64,000 nt of DNA from UKL13-2 sp044229235 (GCA_044229235.1 JBGATH010000016.1:1-64000); one strand, 5' to 3'; shown: positions 41,740 through 50,882, counted from the stretch's first letter. Made by a program: numbers and translations. The notes: generated by a model from the letters alone, not told the origin.

Positions 41740-43838
41740 GTACGGCGCCGCTGCTGGTCGAGCTGTTCACGGAAGAATTGCCGCCTAAGGCTTTGAAGAA
41801 ACTCGGCGATTCATTCGCCGCCAGTCTTCGTGACGGGCTGAAGAAGCGCGGGCTGCTCGATGACGTCGCCGCGATGACGGTGTACGCGACGCCGCGTCGG
41901 CTGGCGCTGCGTCTCACCGACGTACGCTCGATCGCGCCCGACGAGCCATTTACGGAAAAACTGATGCCGGTTTCGGTCGGCCTCGATGGGGCCGGCAATG
42001 CGACGCAGGCGCTGCTGAAGAAACTGGCGGCGAAATCGCTAGGGCACCTGACTGTTTCCCAGCTGGCGCGCGAGAGCGACGGCAAGGCTGAACAGCTTGT
42101 CTATCGTGATGTAGCACCGGGGCAAACCCTGCTTGTCGGTCTGCAGGGTGCGCTGGAGGAGGCTGTTTTGGGACTGCCGGTGCCAAAGCTCATGAGCTAT
42201 CAGCTCGCAGATGGCGATACCACGGTGCATTTTGTACGCCCCGCGCACGGGCTGGTGGCGCTGCACGGGCCCGATGTCGTGCCGGTTAACGCGCTGGGTC
42301 TGTCCGCAGGGCGCACAGTCCACGGGCATCGCTTTCAGGGAGCCGGCGATATCGAACTCGCACACGCCGATGAATACGAATTGCGGCTGGAAAAGGAAGG
42401 CGGCGTTATCGCCAGTTTTGACAAGCGCCGCGACGAGATCCATCGCATGCTGCGATTGCGCGCTGACGAGCAGATTACGACTCTGGGCGAGTACGACGAC
42501 TACCAGTCTCTGCTCGACGAGGTGACCGCACTGGTGGAACTGCCGACCGTGTATGTGGGGGAATTCGACCGCGAGTTCCTCGAGGTGCCGCACGAATGCC
42601 TAACACTCACCATGAAGCTAAACCAGAAATATTTTCCGTTGTTCCTCGACGAGGGCGGACTGTCGAGCCGTTTCCTCATCGTCTCCAACATGCGTCTCGA
42701 CAACCCGCAAAATGTCATCGAAGGCAACGAACGGGTGGTGCGTCCGCGCCTTGCCGACGCGCGTTTCTTTTTTGAGACCGACAAGAAAACAAGACTGGCT
42801 GACCGGCTGCAGAAGCTGTCGAGCGTTGTTTATCACAACAAGCTTGGATCGCAGGGTGAACGAGTCGCGCGGGTGAGAAGACTGGCGGTCGCGATTGCAC
42901 AGGCCATCGGTGCGGATGCGGCACAAGCGGACCGCGCCGCGCTGCTCGCCAAGGCCGATCTGGTCACGGACATGGTTGGCGAGTTTCCGGAACTGCAGGG
43001 TACGATGGGGCGCTATTACGCCCTGCACGACGGCGAGCCGGCAGTGGTTGCCGATGCCATCGCACAGCATTACCGGCCACGGTTTTCCGGCGATGCGCTG
43101 CCGGACAACCCGGTGGCACTGGCGGTGGCGCTGGCTGACAAGATGGAAACACTGGCTGGCCTGTTTTCAATCGGACAGGTGCCGACCGGCGACAAGGATC
43201 CGTTTGCGCTGCGCCGTCATGCGCTGGGAGTTTTGCGCATGCTCATCGAGCGCAACCTCAACATATCGCTGCCGACGCTGGTGCAAGCGGCGTTGGCGTG
43301 TTTTGCCAACGCAAACCCGAACGCGGGCGAGCAATTGGCTGAATATGTCTTTGATCGCCTTTCCTGGTACTTGCGTGACATGGGCTATTCGGTGCTGGAA
43401 GTGGACGCCGCCGTGGCTGCGCGTCCGCCGTGGGGCGAGTTTCCGGCGCGGTTGGCGGCAACGCGAGAATTTACCAAGCTTCCCGAGGCTGCCAGTCTTG
43501 CCAGTGCCAACAAGCGCATCGGCAATATCCTCAAAAAGTCTGAACAGACAAGTGCATCGGCGTCGGTTGAAGCTGACCTGTTTGTGGAGCCGGCGGAGCG
43601 GGGCTTGCACACCGCCCTGCACGCGGCAAAACAACAGTTTGACCGCCATTTTTCTGCCGGCGATTACACCGCCGCACTGCAGTCTCTGGCCCCACTGAAA
43701 GTGCCGGTGGATGCGTTCTTCGATGGTGTGATGGTGAACGTGGAGGACGCGAAGCTGCGCGCGAACCGCCTGGCACTGCTCGAGGAGTTGCACGCGCTGA
43801 TGAACAAAGTCGCTGATCTCTCAAAACTGGCAGCGTAA
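41736..43838 (+). CDS. glyS: Glycyl-tRNA synthetase beta subunit
   Basis: 700 aa, the usual length. It starts MSTAPLLVELFTEELPPKALKKLGDSF and has KYFPLFLDEGGLSSRFLIVSNM, GNERVVRPRLADARFFFETDKK and DPFALRRHALGVLRMLIE (HD-like and tRNA-binding regions) in normal order. Its start is coupled to glyQ. gmhB follows 10 bp after the stop. Confidence 0.97.
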   Translation: MSTAPLLVELFTEELPPKALKKLGDSFAASLRDGLKKRGLLDDVAAMTVYATPRRLALRLTDVRSIAPDEPFTEKLMPVSVGLDGAGNATQALLKKLAAKSLGHLTVSQLARESDGKAEQLVYRDVAPGQTLLVGLQGALEEAVLGLPVPKLMSYQLADGDTTVHFVRPAHGLVALHGPDVVPVNALGLSAGRTVHGHRFQGAGDIELAHADEYELRLEKEGGVIASFDKRRDEIHRMLRLRADEQITTLGEYDDYQSLLDEVTALVELPTVYVGEFDREFLEVPHECLTLTMKLNQKYFPLFLDEGGLSSRFLIVSNMRLDNPQNVIEGNERVVRPRLADARFFFETDKKTRLADRLQKLSSVVYHNKLGSQGERVARVRRLAVAIAQAIGADAAQADRAALLAKADLVTDMVGEFPELQGTMGRYYALHDGEPAVVADAIAQHYRPRFSGDALPDNPVALAVALADKMETLAGLFSIGQVPTGDKDPFALRRHALGVLRMLIERNLNISLPTLVQAALACFANANPNAGEQLAEYVFDRLSWYLRDMGYSVLEVDAAVAARPPWGEFPARLAATREFTKLPEAASLASANKRIGNILKKSEQTSASASVEADLFVEPAERGLHTALHAAKQQFDRHFSAGDYTAALQSLAPLKVPVDAFFDGVMVNVEDAKLRANRLALLEELHALMNKVADLSKLAA

Positions 43839-43848
43839 AATCGACCGC

Positions 43849-44415
43849 ATGAACAATCCCATCAAGCTCGTGATCCTCGACCGCGACGGCGTGATCAATC
43901 AGGACAGCGATCACTTCATCAAGAGCCCGGCAGAATGGAAACCCATCCCGGGCTCGATCGAGGCCATTGCGCGCTTGAACCAGAACGGTTACCGGGTGGT
44001 GGTGGCCACCAACCAGTCGGGGATCGGGCGGGGTTTGTTCGACATGTCCACGCTCAACGCCATCAACGACAAGATGATGGAATTGGTATTTCGGCAAGGG
44101 GGGCGCATCGATGCCGTATTTTTTTGCCCCTGTACTGCCGAGCAGAACTGCCATTGCCGCAAACCGGACACCGGCATGTTCGAGGACATTGCTGCGCGCT
44201 ACCAGATGGGCTTGGCCGGTGTACCGAGCATCGGCGATTCGCTGCGCGACCTGGAAGCGGGCATCAAATCCGGCTGCCTGCCCATTCTGGTGCTTACCGG
44301 CAAGGGCAAGAAGACCAGAGACAAGGGTGGACTTCCCCGCGGGACGCGTGTCTATGCCGATCTGGCGGCAGCGGTGGATGCGCTCATCGCCGACCCGCCG
44401 CGCGCGGCCGCCTGA
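43849..44415 (+). CDS. gmhB: D-glycero-beta-D-manno-heptose 1,7-bisphosphate 7-phosphatase
   Basis: 188 aa HAD phosphatase. Motif I LVILDRDGVINQD carries the two catalytic Asp residues; the loop NQSGIGRGLFD follows, then a zinc cluster CPCTAEQNCHCRKP, which is the GmhB signature, and GDSLRDLEAG. It dephosphorylates heptose bisphosphate for LPS inner-core heptose synthesis. Its neighbour plsC also serves the envelope. Confidence 0.93.
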   Translation: MNNPIKLVILDRDGVINQDSDHFIKSPAEWKPIPGSIEAIARLNQNGYRVVVATNQSGIGRGLFDMSTLNAINDKMMELVFRQGGRIDAVFFCPCTAEQNCHCRKPDTGMFEDIAARYQMGLAGVPSIGDSLRDLEAGIKSGCLPILVLTGKGKKTRDKGGLPRGTRVYADLAAAVDALIADPPRAAA

Positions 44416-44429
44416 ACTGCTGCCGCCGC

Positions 44430-45146
44430 ATGATCTACCTGCGATCCACTGCCTTCTTCCTGCTGGGCATCGTCAATACGTTCCTGTTCGGCATGTTCGT
44501 GCTGCCGCTAAGCTTCATTTATTTTCCTGCCGGCTACGAATCCGCCCGCCTTTGGGGTGTTGCCACGCTATGGCTATCCACCCATGTACTGGGCATCAAG
44601 TACAACGTGCGCGGCGCGGAAAACATTCCCGCGCATCCCTGTGTGGCGATGGCGAAGCACCAATCGGCATGGGAGACGGTTTTCATCCTCACCCGTATCC
44701 CGCGCGCCGTATGGATCATCAAGCGCGAGTTGCAGTGGCTGCCGATTATCGGTTGGGTGCTGTATGCGCTGAAATCGATCGCCATCGACCGCAAGAGCGG
44801 CAAGCGTGCGGTCGAGCAGATCGAGGAGCAGGGCCGCGACCGCATCGCGCAGGGCCTGTGGGTGTCGATCTTTCCCGAAGGGACACGCATTGCGCCGGGC
44901 AAGCGCGGGCGCTACGGCATCGGCGGTGCCTGGCTGGCGGCCAGGACCGGCACCCCGATCCTGCCCATCGCCCACAATGCGGGCGAATGTTGGCGGCGCT
45001 ACGCGTTTCTCAAGTATCCCGGCACGGTCACGGTCAGCATCGGACCGCTCATTCACACCGCGGGACGTGAGCCGGCTGCCGTCATCGCTGATGTCGAGAA
45101 CTGGATCGAGACCGAGATGGGCAAGCTGCCCCCGGCCTGCGGCTGA
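44430..45146 (+). CDS. plsC: 1-acyl-sn-glycerol-3-phosphate acyltransferase (PlsC family)
   Basis: 238 aa from the ATG at 44430, with an N-terminal membrane helix (STAFFLLGIVNTFLFGMFVLPL). Acyltransferase block I is KHQSAWET, an HX4E rather than the common HX4D; block III is FPEGTR and block IV is near PILPIAHNAG. It acylates lysophosphatidic acid or a related lysophospholipid at the inner membrane. It lies 14 bp after gmhB and 8 bp before the metalloprotease gene. Confidence 0.9.
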   Translation: MIYLRSTAFFLLGIVNTFLFGMFVLPLSFIYFPAGYESARLWGVATLWLSTHVLGIKYNVRGAENIPAHPCVAMAKHQSAWETVFILTRIPRAVWIIKRELQWLPIIGWVLYALKSIAIDRKSGKRAVEQIEEQGRDRIAQGLWVSIFPEGTRIAPGKRGRYGIGGAWLAARTGTPILPIAHNAGECWRRYAFLKYPGTVTVSIGPLIHTAGREPAAVIADVENWIETEMGKLPPACG

Positions 45147-45154
45147 ACCAGCAG

Positions 45155-45904
45155 ATGTTTTTCTCCCGCAAGAAACCGCCCGCACCCTTGGTTGAGGAAA
45201 CCGAACGCAGCATCGCGCTGGACGGGCGGCGTGTGGATTACCGCCTGGTACGCCGTCGTGGCCGGCATGGCGTTGGACTGAAAATCGATGGCAGCGGCAT
45301 GACGGTGGCGGCGTCGCTGACCACATCGGTCGGCAGCATCGAGGACATGATCGGCAAGAACGCCGGCTGGGTGCTGAAAAAGCTCGATGAATGGTCGCAC
45401 CGGCGCGTGCAGCCGCAACGCTGGGAAACCGGTGCGGCAGTGCCATTCATGGGTGAAAACTTGACGCTCATGATCGATGCCGGTGCTACGCGCGTGCACG
45501 TCGAAGCCAGCCTCGGACACCTGTTTGTGCGCGTGCGCGCAGCCGAACCGGCGCAGATTGAAAAGGCCGTTCACACATGGTTTCGCAAGCAGGCACTGCC
45601 GCATCTGGCGCAGCGCGCTTTCCAGTTTTCGAAGCTGCATGGCCTCACGCCGCCACGCGTCTTCCTTTCCAGCGCCAACAGTCGCTGGGGCAGCTGCAAT
45701 TCGCGTCGCGAAGTGCGCTTTTCATGGCGCCTCATCAAGGCGCGTCCCGCGCTCATCGATTATGTGGTCTGCCACGAACTTGCCCACCTGCGGCACATGA
45801 ACCACTCGACGGCCTTCTGGCAGGAAGTCGAACGCATGTGTCCGGACTACCGCGAACTGAAGGCGGAATTGGACGCGAACGACCACAAGTTTCGGGCATT
45901 TTGA
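45155..45904 (+). CDS. YgjP-like (M48/SprT-type) zinc metallopeptidase
   Basis: 249 aa, DUF45 family. The zinc motif VVCHELAHLRHMNHSTAFW (HExxH plus a following His) lies near residue 205, and SSANSRWGSCNSRREVRFSWRLI is the family block just before it. No signal peptide, so cytoplasmic. The family is related to UTP pyrophosphatase YgjP and to peptidases; the actual substrate is unclear. Its position after plsC is the usual one in betaproteobacteria. Confidence 0.88.
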   Translation: MFFSRKKPPAPLVEETERSIALDGRRVDYRLVRRRGRHGVGLKIDGSGMTVAASLTTSVGSIEDMIGKNAGWVLKKLDEWSHRRVQPQRWETGAAVPFMGENLTLMIDAGATRVHVEASLGHLFVRVRAAEPAQIEKAVHTWFRKQALPHLAQRAFQFSKLHGLTPPRVFLSSANSRWGSCNSRREVRFSWRLIKARPALIDYVVCHELAHLRHMNHSTAFWQEVERMCPDYRELKAELDANDHKFRAF

Positions 45905-45914
45905 GGCGGGTGCC

Positions 45915-46298
45915 TTGTCCTTGCCCGACCCTGACGGGATAAATAAAGACGAGCAGCGCAGTGCGCGAGAGTTCGGTGACAAGCATCTGCGTGAAACGCA
46001 ACGGGTGCGCTTCGGATGCGGCCTGATAATCGGCTTCGCAGTGGCGCTGCTTTTTCTGGCACGTTACGGCCGGCGCCATCCGGTCGGATGGCTTGGACTA
46101 CTGATTGCCGCGTGCATCGTCCTGGCGGTCGCAGGTATTGTCGCGACCAATACTGACCAGCAGCTGGCCGAAGGACTCGAATGGCAGGTGTCTCCGGCCG
46201 GGAAGCTGATGTCGCTGTTGCCGCGATGGTTGTTCGCCTGCTTGCTTGCTGCCGGCGGCCTCGCGTTGATTGCGCTGGCTTTTGCATTCTCGGGATGA
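45915..46298 (+). CDS. Hypothetical membrane protein
   Basis: 127 aa, starting from a TTG at 45915 (another in-frame TTG is at 45921). A charged N-terminus (DKHLRETQRVRFG) is followed by three predicted membrane helices (about residues 34-50, 57-77 and 103-125). I do not recognise a family. It lies 10 bp after the YgjP-like gene and is followed by a palindromic repeat disrupted by an IS. The reading frame is clean, but expression is inferred only from context. Confidence 0.6.
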   Translation: MSLPDPDGINKDEQRSAREFGDKHLRETQRVRFGCGLIIGFAVALLFLARYGRRHPVGWLGLLIAACIVLAVAGIVATNTDQQLAEGLEWQVSPAGKLMSLLPRWLFACLLAAGGLALIALAFAFSG

Positions 46299-46320
46299 TG
46301 GCCGCTCAAAAGTCGTAGCA

Positions 46321-46356
46321 AAATCTCCAGCACTGGCGCGGCTCCCCAGCCATTTT
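46321..46356. repeat. Dispersed palindromic repeat, copy 4, left part (split by IS30)
   Basis: The arm AAATCTCCAGCACTGGCGCGG is followed by CTCCCCAGCCATTTT up to the IS boundary; the right part is at 47431-47465. It lies 22 bp after the stop of the upstream membrane protein. This is the most diverged of the five copies. Confidence 0.75.
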
Positions 46357-47430
46357 CGCGGATTCAAGTACGAGTCCCGACACGCGGTGGGCGGTTGAAT
46401 GCTACCTCGTATGGGGTCAGGAAGCCGAGACATTTCCTTGGTCTGTGGTTGTATTTTTCCTGCAGACGCCTGACCTTGGCCGGGGTGAGGGGTTGTCCGT
46501 ACTCACCCCTTGGGTAAATCCGCGCAGCATGCCGATCTGGTTCTCGTTGGTGCGCGCTGGTTTGGTGCACGAGGATCGCAGACAAAGCCTTGCCGAACCC
46601 ATGACCTCGCCCGTTGCCCTGAACTCCGGACCGCGATCGGTGGCCACACTTTCAAACGGAATCACAGTGATCCAGGCGTCGTTCATCGATCGCGCCACCG
46701 TTGGCTCGGCCTCAATCCGTTCGGCACCTTCAACTGCATGCACAAACTCTGCCGCTCGACCATGACCAACAAACGCTTTTTATCCTTCTTCTTCACCCAG
46801 CCCTGGCGATGTCGGCTTCCCAATGACCGATCTCGATCCGCAGCAGAACCTCCTTGGCGCGCCGGTGGATCGACTGTGCGAAACCGTTCCACCGGCGCCG
46901 GGCAGGCCGCTGGAATGCAGGCGGCAGCCAGGCCACGGTATGCAACCACCGGTCCCAACCGTGGCGTTTGGCCGCCAGATGGATGGCCTGGAAGCTGACC
47001 GGCACCGGGTGTTGAATCGCGTCACGGCGACCGCTGATTTGTTCCGGCGACCAGCCCGCCTGTGATCTGTTGCTTGATTTCCTGCCAGTCTTCGGCGGGC
47101 TTGTGCCGCGCGTTGGCGGCACCAGCAGCACGCTGGCGCGTTGCGATGCCGCTGGGCCCGATGCGGACAGTACCGTCCTGCTCGAATCACGACCGCGATG
47201 GTACTCGTCATAGACCGCCGATCGGTGTAGGCCCCAGCGCAATGGCAATCTCGGACAACGGCAATTTGGCCACAAAACCGGCGTGAATCAAGGTAACGTT
47301 CTTCCAAGGTGAGGGGCGAACCACTCATAGCGGCTTCCTTTCGTGTCAGAAGCAAAAGGGTACCGCGGTTCGTTACCTCACCCCTCCTTGCGCACGCCCT
47401 GAAGTGTCGGGACTCGTGGTTGAATCCGCG
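46357..47430 (-). mobile_element. IS30-family insertion sequence, decayed copy
   Basis: 1074 bp with terminal repeats that match the intact element (CGCGGATTCAAGTACGAGTC at one end, CGCGGATTCAACCACGAGTC in reverse complement at the other). TTTT flanks both ends, consistent with a 4-bp duplication in the repeat loop. The transposase gene is frameshifted. Its orientation relative to the repeat is the same as in the intact copy. Confidence 0.85.
46364..47328 (-). pseudogene. Degenerate IS30-family transposase
   Basis: Pieces in three frames reproduce the intact transposase in order: MSGSPLTLEERYLDSRRF at 47328, then GWSPEQISGRR and RIEIGHWEADIARAG in a second frame, ESVATDRGPEF with TNENQIGMLRGF in a third, and EKYNHRPRKCLGFLTPYEVAFN...VGTRT at the end. 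At least three frameshifts separate them, so no functional protein can be made. DDE residues are still recognisable, so the decay is fairly recent. Confidence 0.9.
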
Positions 47431-47465
47431 TTTTTGCCCTGAAATGCCCGCCAATTCTGGACTTT
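47431..47465. repeat. Dispersed palindromic repeat, copy 4, right part
   Basis: TTTTTGCCCTGAAATGCC followed by the arm CGCCAATTCTGGACTTT. It joins directly to structured element B, so the two non-coding element types abut here. Confidence 0.7.
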
Positions 47466-47472
47466 CGCTTAC

Positions 47473-47593
47473 GGGAACTTCTATTAACCTGCTGCGCGAT
47501 CAAATTTCGCGCCTCCGGTGCTCTGCGTACTTTCGTACGCGTCCGTTCCTCGGCCCGACCTTTGACCGCTCGCTACGGTTTCTAGAAGTTCGC
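47473..47593 (-). ncRNA. Candidate structured RNA element, copy B
   Basis: On the minus strand: an outer stem GAACTTCTAGAAACC paired with GGTTAATAGAAGTTC (13 of 15 positions), AGCGAGCGGTC, an inner perfect hairpin GCGTAC-GAAA-GTACGC, the block AGAGCACCGGAGGCGCG, and a 6-bp hairpin GCGCGAAATTTGATCGCGC. It begins directly after the rsmA stop, so it would be the 3' UTR of rsmA or a separate RNA. Copy A (33302-33417) aligns over the single-stranded motifs, while stem sequences differ. Confidence 0.5.
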
Positions 47594-48367
47594 TTACGCT
47601 TCCACTGTGGCCCGATCAGCCAGCCTGACGAACTCTACGACCGACAACGTTTCCGCGCGGCGCTTCGGGTCGATGCCAAGCGCCTCGATTTCGCTGGCGG
47701 TCAAGAAGGGCTTGAGCGTATTCGAGAGGGTCTTGCGACGTTGTCCGAATCCTGCGGTAACCATGGCCGCAAAACGCCCGTCACTCTTGGCGCGCAGGCG
47801 CTCGGCAGGCAGCGGCACCAGGCGAACGATGGCAGACTCCACTTTCGGCGGGGGCGTGAAGGATTCGGGCGGAACATCGAAAAGATGATGCATGCCGAAG
47901 CGGTACTGCAGCATCACCGAAAGCCGCCCATAGGCCTCGGTATCCGGTTCGGCGACCATACGATCGACGACTTCCTTTTGCAGCATGAAGGTTCCATCGA
48001 TGAGTTGCTCGGCGAAGCCGGCAAGATGGAACAGGAAGGGCGTTGAAATGTTGTACGGCAGATTGCCCACCGCGCGAAACCGGCAACCCAATTTGGCGAA
48101 GTCGAACTCGAGTACGTCTTCCTGGTGCAGCGTGAAATGAGATGCCGGATAACGTTTGCGCAAGGCCGCCGCCAGGTCGCGGTCAATCTCCACTGCGTGC
48201 AGATGGTCGAGTCTGTTCATCAAGGGCGCGGTAAGCGCGCCCGGGCCGGGGCCGATTTCAACAATCACATCCGCGCGCTGCGGCGCGATGGCGGCAACGA
48301 TACGTTCGATGATGGCGGCATCGGTCAGAAAATGCTGACCGAATCGCTTCTTGGCCTTGGGCAACAT
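47594..48367 (-). CDS. rsmA: 16S rRNA (adenine1518/1519-N6)-dimethyltransferase
   Basis: 257 aa from the ATG at 48367 (MLPKAKKRFGQHFLTD). Motif I is VIVEIGPGPGALTAPLM, and the adenine-binding motif AVGNLPYNIS is present, with FTPPPKVESAIVRLVPL in the second half. It dimethylates two adjacent adenines in the 16S 3' hairpin. Its start is one base after the pdxA stop, within the lptD-surA-pdxA-rsmA operon. Confidence 0.96.
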   Translation of the reverse strand: MLPKAKKRFGQHFLTDAAIIERIVAAIAPQRADVIVEIGPGPGALTAPLMNRLDHLHAVEIDRDLAAALRKRYPASHFTLHQEDVLEFDFAKLGCRFRAVGNLPYNISTPFLFHLAGFAEQLIDGTFMLQKEVVDRMVAEPDTEAYGRLSVMLQYRFGMHHLFDVPPESFTPPPKVESAIVRLVPLPAERLRAKSDGRFAAMVTAGFGQRRKTLSNTLKPFLTASEIEALGIDPKRRAETLSVVEFVRLADRATVEA

Positions 48368-48368
48368 G

Positions 48369-49316
48369 TCAGGACAGCCGGTGTGCGAGTTGCACGGCGA
48401 GGCTGATCGCCTGGCGCATGCTGCCGGCGTCGATCGTCCCGTTGCCGGCGAGGTCGAGTGCGGTGCCATGATCTACCGAGGTGCGGATGATCGGCAGGCC
48501 CAGCGTGATATTCACGCCGGCGCCGAAACTGGCAAATTTCAATACCGGCAGTCCCTGGTCGTGATACATCGACAACACTGCGTCGGCATCGCGAAGATGA
48601 TGCGGCGTGAACAGTGTGTCGGCCGGAAGCGGCCCGGAAACCAACAAGCCCTCGCGCTGCAATGCCTTCACGACCGGGGAAATGATCTCGATTTCCTCGC
48701 GGCCCAGGTGACCGCCTTCGCCTGCATGCGGATTGAGGCCCGCTACCAGGATGCGTGGCGCGCCGATGCCGAACTTGCCGACGAGGTCGGCGTGCAGGAT
48801 GCGCAAGGTCGTCGTCAGTGATTCTGCCGTGATGGCAGCAGGAATGTCCCTTAATGCGAGATGGGTGGTGGCAAGGGCGACCCGCATGACAGGATTGCCG
48901 CCGACCAGCATCATCACGACGCGAGCGGTGCCTGTCCGTTGCGCGAGGTATTCGGTATGCCCGGAAAAATAGCCGCTGGCCAAATTGGCGTCATTGATGA
49001 CACCCTTATGCACCGGCGCGGTGACCATCGCCGCAAATTCTCCAGACAGGCAGCCTGCCACCGCGCGATCCAGCAAGCGCAGCACATAGCCGCTGTTGGC
49101 CGCATCCAGTCGGCCCGGTTCGACATTCGCGGCGACGGGAATATGTTCGATGCGCAGTGCCGATACATCGATGCCGCGCATCCGTGCACGCTGCCGGATA
49201 ACGCTTCGGTCCCCCAGCACGATGATATCGGCGCCGAATGACTCGCCGGCCAGCAGGGCGCAGAGGTCGGGCCCGATCCCGGCAGGCTCACCGGACGTGA
49301 TTGCAATTGTCGTCAT
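48369..49316 (-). CDS. pdxA: 4-hydroxythreonine-4-phosphate dehydrogenase
   Basis: 315 aa from the ATG at 49316 (MTTIAITSGEPAGIGPDL); the open frame upstream is not used. Family features: VTAPVHKGVIND, FSGHTEYLAQRTG (metal and substrate His), GLNPHAGEGGHLGREE and MYHDQGLPVLKFASFGAGVNITLGLP (second metal His). It catalyses an NAD-dependent step of pyridoxal phosphate synthesis and sits between surA and rsmA as in many proteobacteria. Confidence 0.95.
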   Translation of the reverse strand: MTTIAITSGEPAGIGPDLCALLAGESFGADIIVLGDRSVIRQRARMRGIDVSALRIEHIPVAANVEPGRLDAANSGYVLRLLDRAVAGCLSGEFAAMVTAPVHKGVINDANLASGYFSGHTEYLAQRTGTARVVMMLVGGNPVMRVALATTHLALRDIPAAITAESLTTTLRILHADLVGKFGIGAPRILVAGLNPHAGEGGHLGREEIEIISPVVKALQREGLLVSGPLPADTLFTPHHLRDADAVLSMYHDQGLPVLKFASFGAGVNITLGLPIIRTSVDHGTALDLAGNGTIDAGSMRQAISLAVQLAHRLS

Positions 49317-49401
49317 GCCACGCCGCGCGGCGATTCCGGCAATGTCGTGCGCGACCGCTCGGCCGCGGGCCCGGCCACGCTGGATGGTGGCCGGCCGCCT
49401 G

Positions 49402-50772
49402 TCACTTTTCGTCGAGCCGGTATTCGACGAAGGCGCGGTCGCGCGCTTGGCGGATCCAGTCCTGGAACGCCTCCTCGCCCTTGCGGGTGCGAATGGCGTT
49501 GCGCGCGGCGGCACGCTTGCGATCCTCGGAGATGCCCTCGCTGCGGCGCTCCAGCACTTGCACCAGGTGCCAGCCGAACTGGCTCTGGAATGGCGCCGAA
49601 ATCTCGTTGTCGCGCAACTGGTTCATGGCGCGCTCAAACTCCGGCACGGTGTCCCCGGGCGACATCCAGCCCAGGTCACCACCCTTGGTCGACGATGGAT
49701 CATCGGAATGCACCTTGGCAAGTTCGGCGAAGTCGCCGCCGGCGGCGATGCGTTCGCGAAGCCGGGCCAGCCGATTCTTGGCATCTTCATCGGTGACGCC
49801 GTCCTTGGCGCGGATCAGGATATGGCGGGCGTGGGTCTGCTGGATCGCGGGGGCCGCATCCCGGCCGCGCTTGTCCAGCAGCTTGACGATGTGGAAGCCA
49901 TTGGCGCTTTTGAGGATATCGGTGGTCTCGCCCGGCTTCAATACGTTTATGGCCTCGAGGAACAATGCCGGCAGGCGGCCGGACGGGCGCCAGCCAAGAT
50001 TGCCGCCCTGCAGCGCATCCGGAGCATCGGAAAACTGTGCGGAAATCTGTGCGAAATCGGCACCCTTGCGCAGCTCGCCCAATGCCTGCAGGGCGCGCTT
50101 GCGCTTGGCTTCAATCTGCGCGCTGGTGGCCTGTTCGGGCACCAGCACCAGGATGTGCGCAAGGCGGAACTCCTGGTCGGTGGTGGCTTCGCGCGCTTCC
50201 AGGGCAATCTGCGTATCGACCTCGGCCTCGGTGACGTTGATGCTGGTTTCCACTTCGCGCTCGCGCAAGCGCTGCAGGGCGACTTCGCTGCGAATCTCCT
50301 CGCGGAATTTCTGCCAGCGGACGCCGTCCTGCTCGAGCAGTCGCCGGAATTCGGTCATCGACACGTTGTTTTCGTCGGCGATGCGCTGGAGTGTCTTGTC
50401 GAGGGTGCCGTCGTCCACCTTGATGCCCGTCTCCTTGGCCTCCTGCTGCTGCACCAGGTCGTTGATCATGCGTTCCAGCAACTGCTTGCGAAGTTCTTCC
50501 TGCGGGGGCAGGCGGGTCCCCTGTTTCTGCAATTGCTTGACGATGGTGGCGAGACGCTCATTGAGATCGTTCTGGGTGATGACCTCGTTGTTGACGATGG
50601 CCACGATTCGGTCGAGCTCGACCACGCCGCCGGTCCTGGCGGGAGCGCTCAGCCGGGTGTCGAGCTTCGGCGCCGCCGGAATGACCGACTGGAACGGCGC
50701 CTGCGCGAGGGCGAGCCCCGAGGCGGCCAGGGCAATCAACAGGATCGAACGCGCAAACAGAACAAGTTTCAT
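49402..50772 (-). CDS. surA: Periplasmic chaperone / peptidyl-prolyl isomerase SurA
   Basis: 456 aa from the ATG at 50772 with a signal peptide (KLVLFARSILLIALAASGLALA). The SurA N-terminal chaperone domain follows (LDRIVAIVNNEVITQNDLNER), then two parvulin domains beginning near RLAHILVLVPEQ and HARHILIRAKDG, the second with FQSQFGWHLVQVLERR. It delivers outer-membrane proteins, including LptD encoded just upstream, to the Bam machinery. Confidence 0.95.
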   Translation of the reverse strand: MKLVLFARSILLIALAASGLALAQAPFQSVIPAAPKLDTRLSAPARTGGVVELDRIVAIVNNEVITQNDLNERLATIVKQLQKQGTRLPPQEELRKQLLERMINDLVQQQEAKETGIKVDDGTLDKTLQRIADENNVSMTEFRRLLEQDGVRWQKFREEIRSEVALQRLREREVETSINVTEAEVDTQIALEAREATTDQEFRLAHILVLVPEQATSAQIEAKRKRALQALGELRKGADFAQISAQFSDAPDALQGGNLGWRPSGRLPALFLEAINVLKPGETTDILKSANGFHIVKLLDKRGRDAAPAIQQTHARHILIRAKDGVTDEDAKNRLARLRERIAAGGDFAELAKVHSDDPSSTKGGDLGWMSPGDTVPEFERAMNQLRDNEISAPFQSQFGWHLVQVLERRSEGISEDRKRAAARNAIRTRKGEEAFQDWIRQARDRAFVEYRLDEK

Positions 50773-50882
50773 GGTGCAACTTTCAAAAAATTTGATTCGC
50801 GGCGGGCGGCACGCAAACAGCAGCGGTTTCGCGGCGGCCTGCAGCTGAGCATTGCAACGCCGCTGACCTGATAACCGGACGC

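Noticed and set aside
46364..47430. Decayed region considered as several small genes
   Set aside because: All pieces align in order to the intact IS30 transposase at 24751-25698, so this is one frameshifted pseudogene.
49096..50871. 591-codon plus-strand open frame opposite surA and pdxA
   Set aside because: Composition and absence of motifs mark it as antisense to two well-identified genes.
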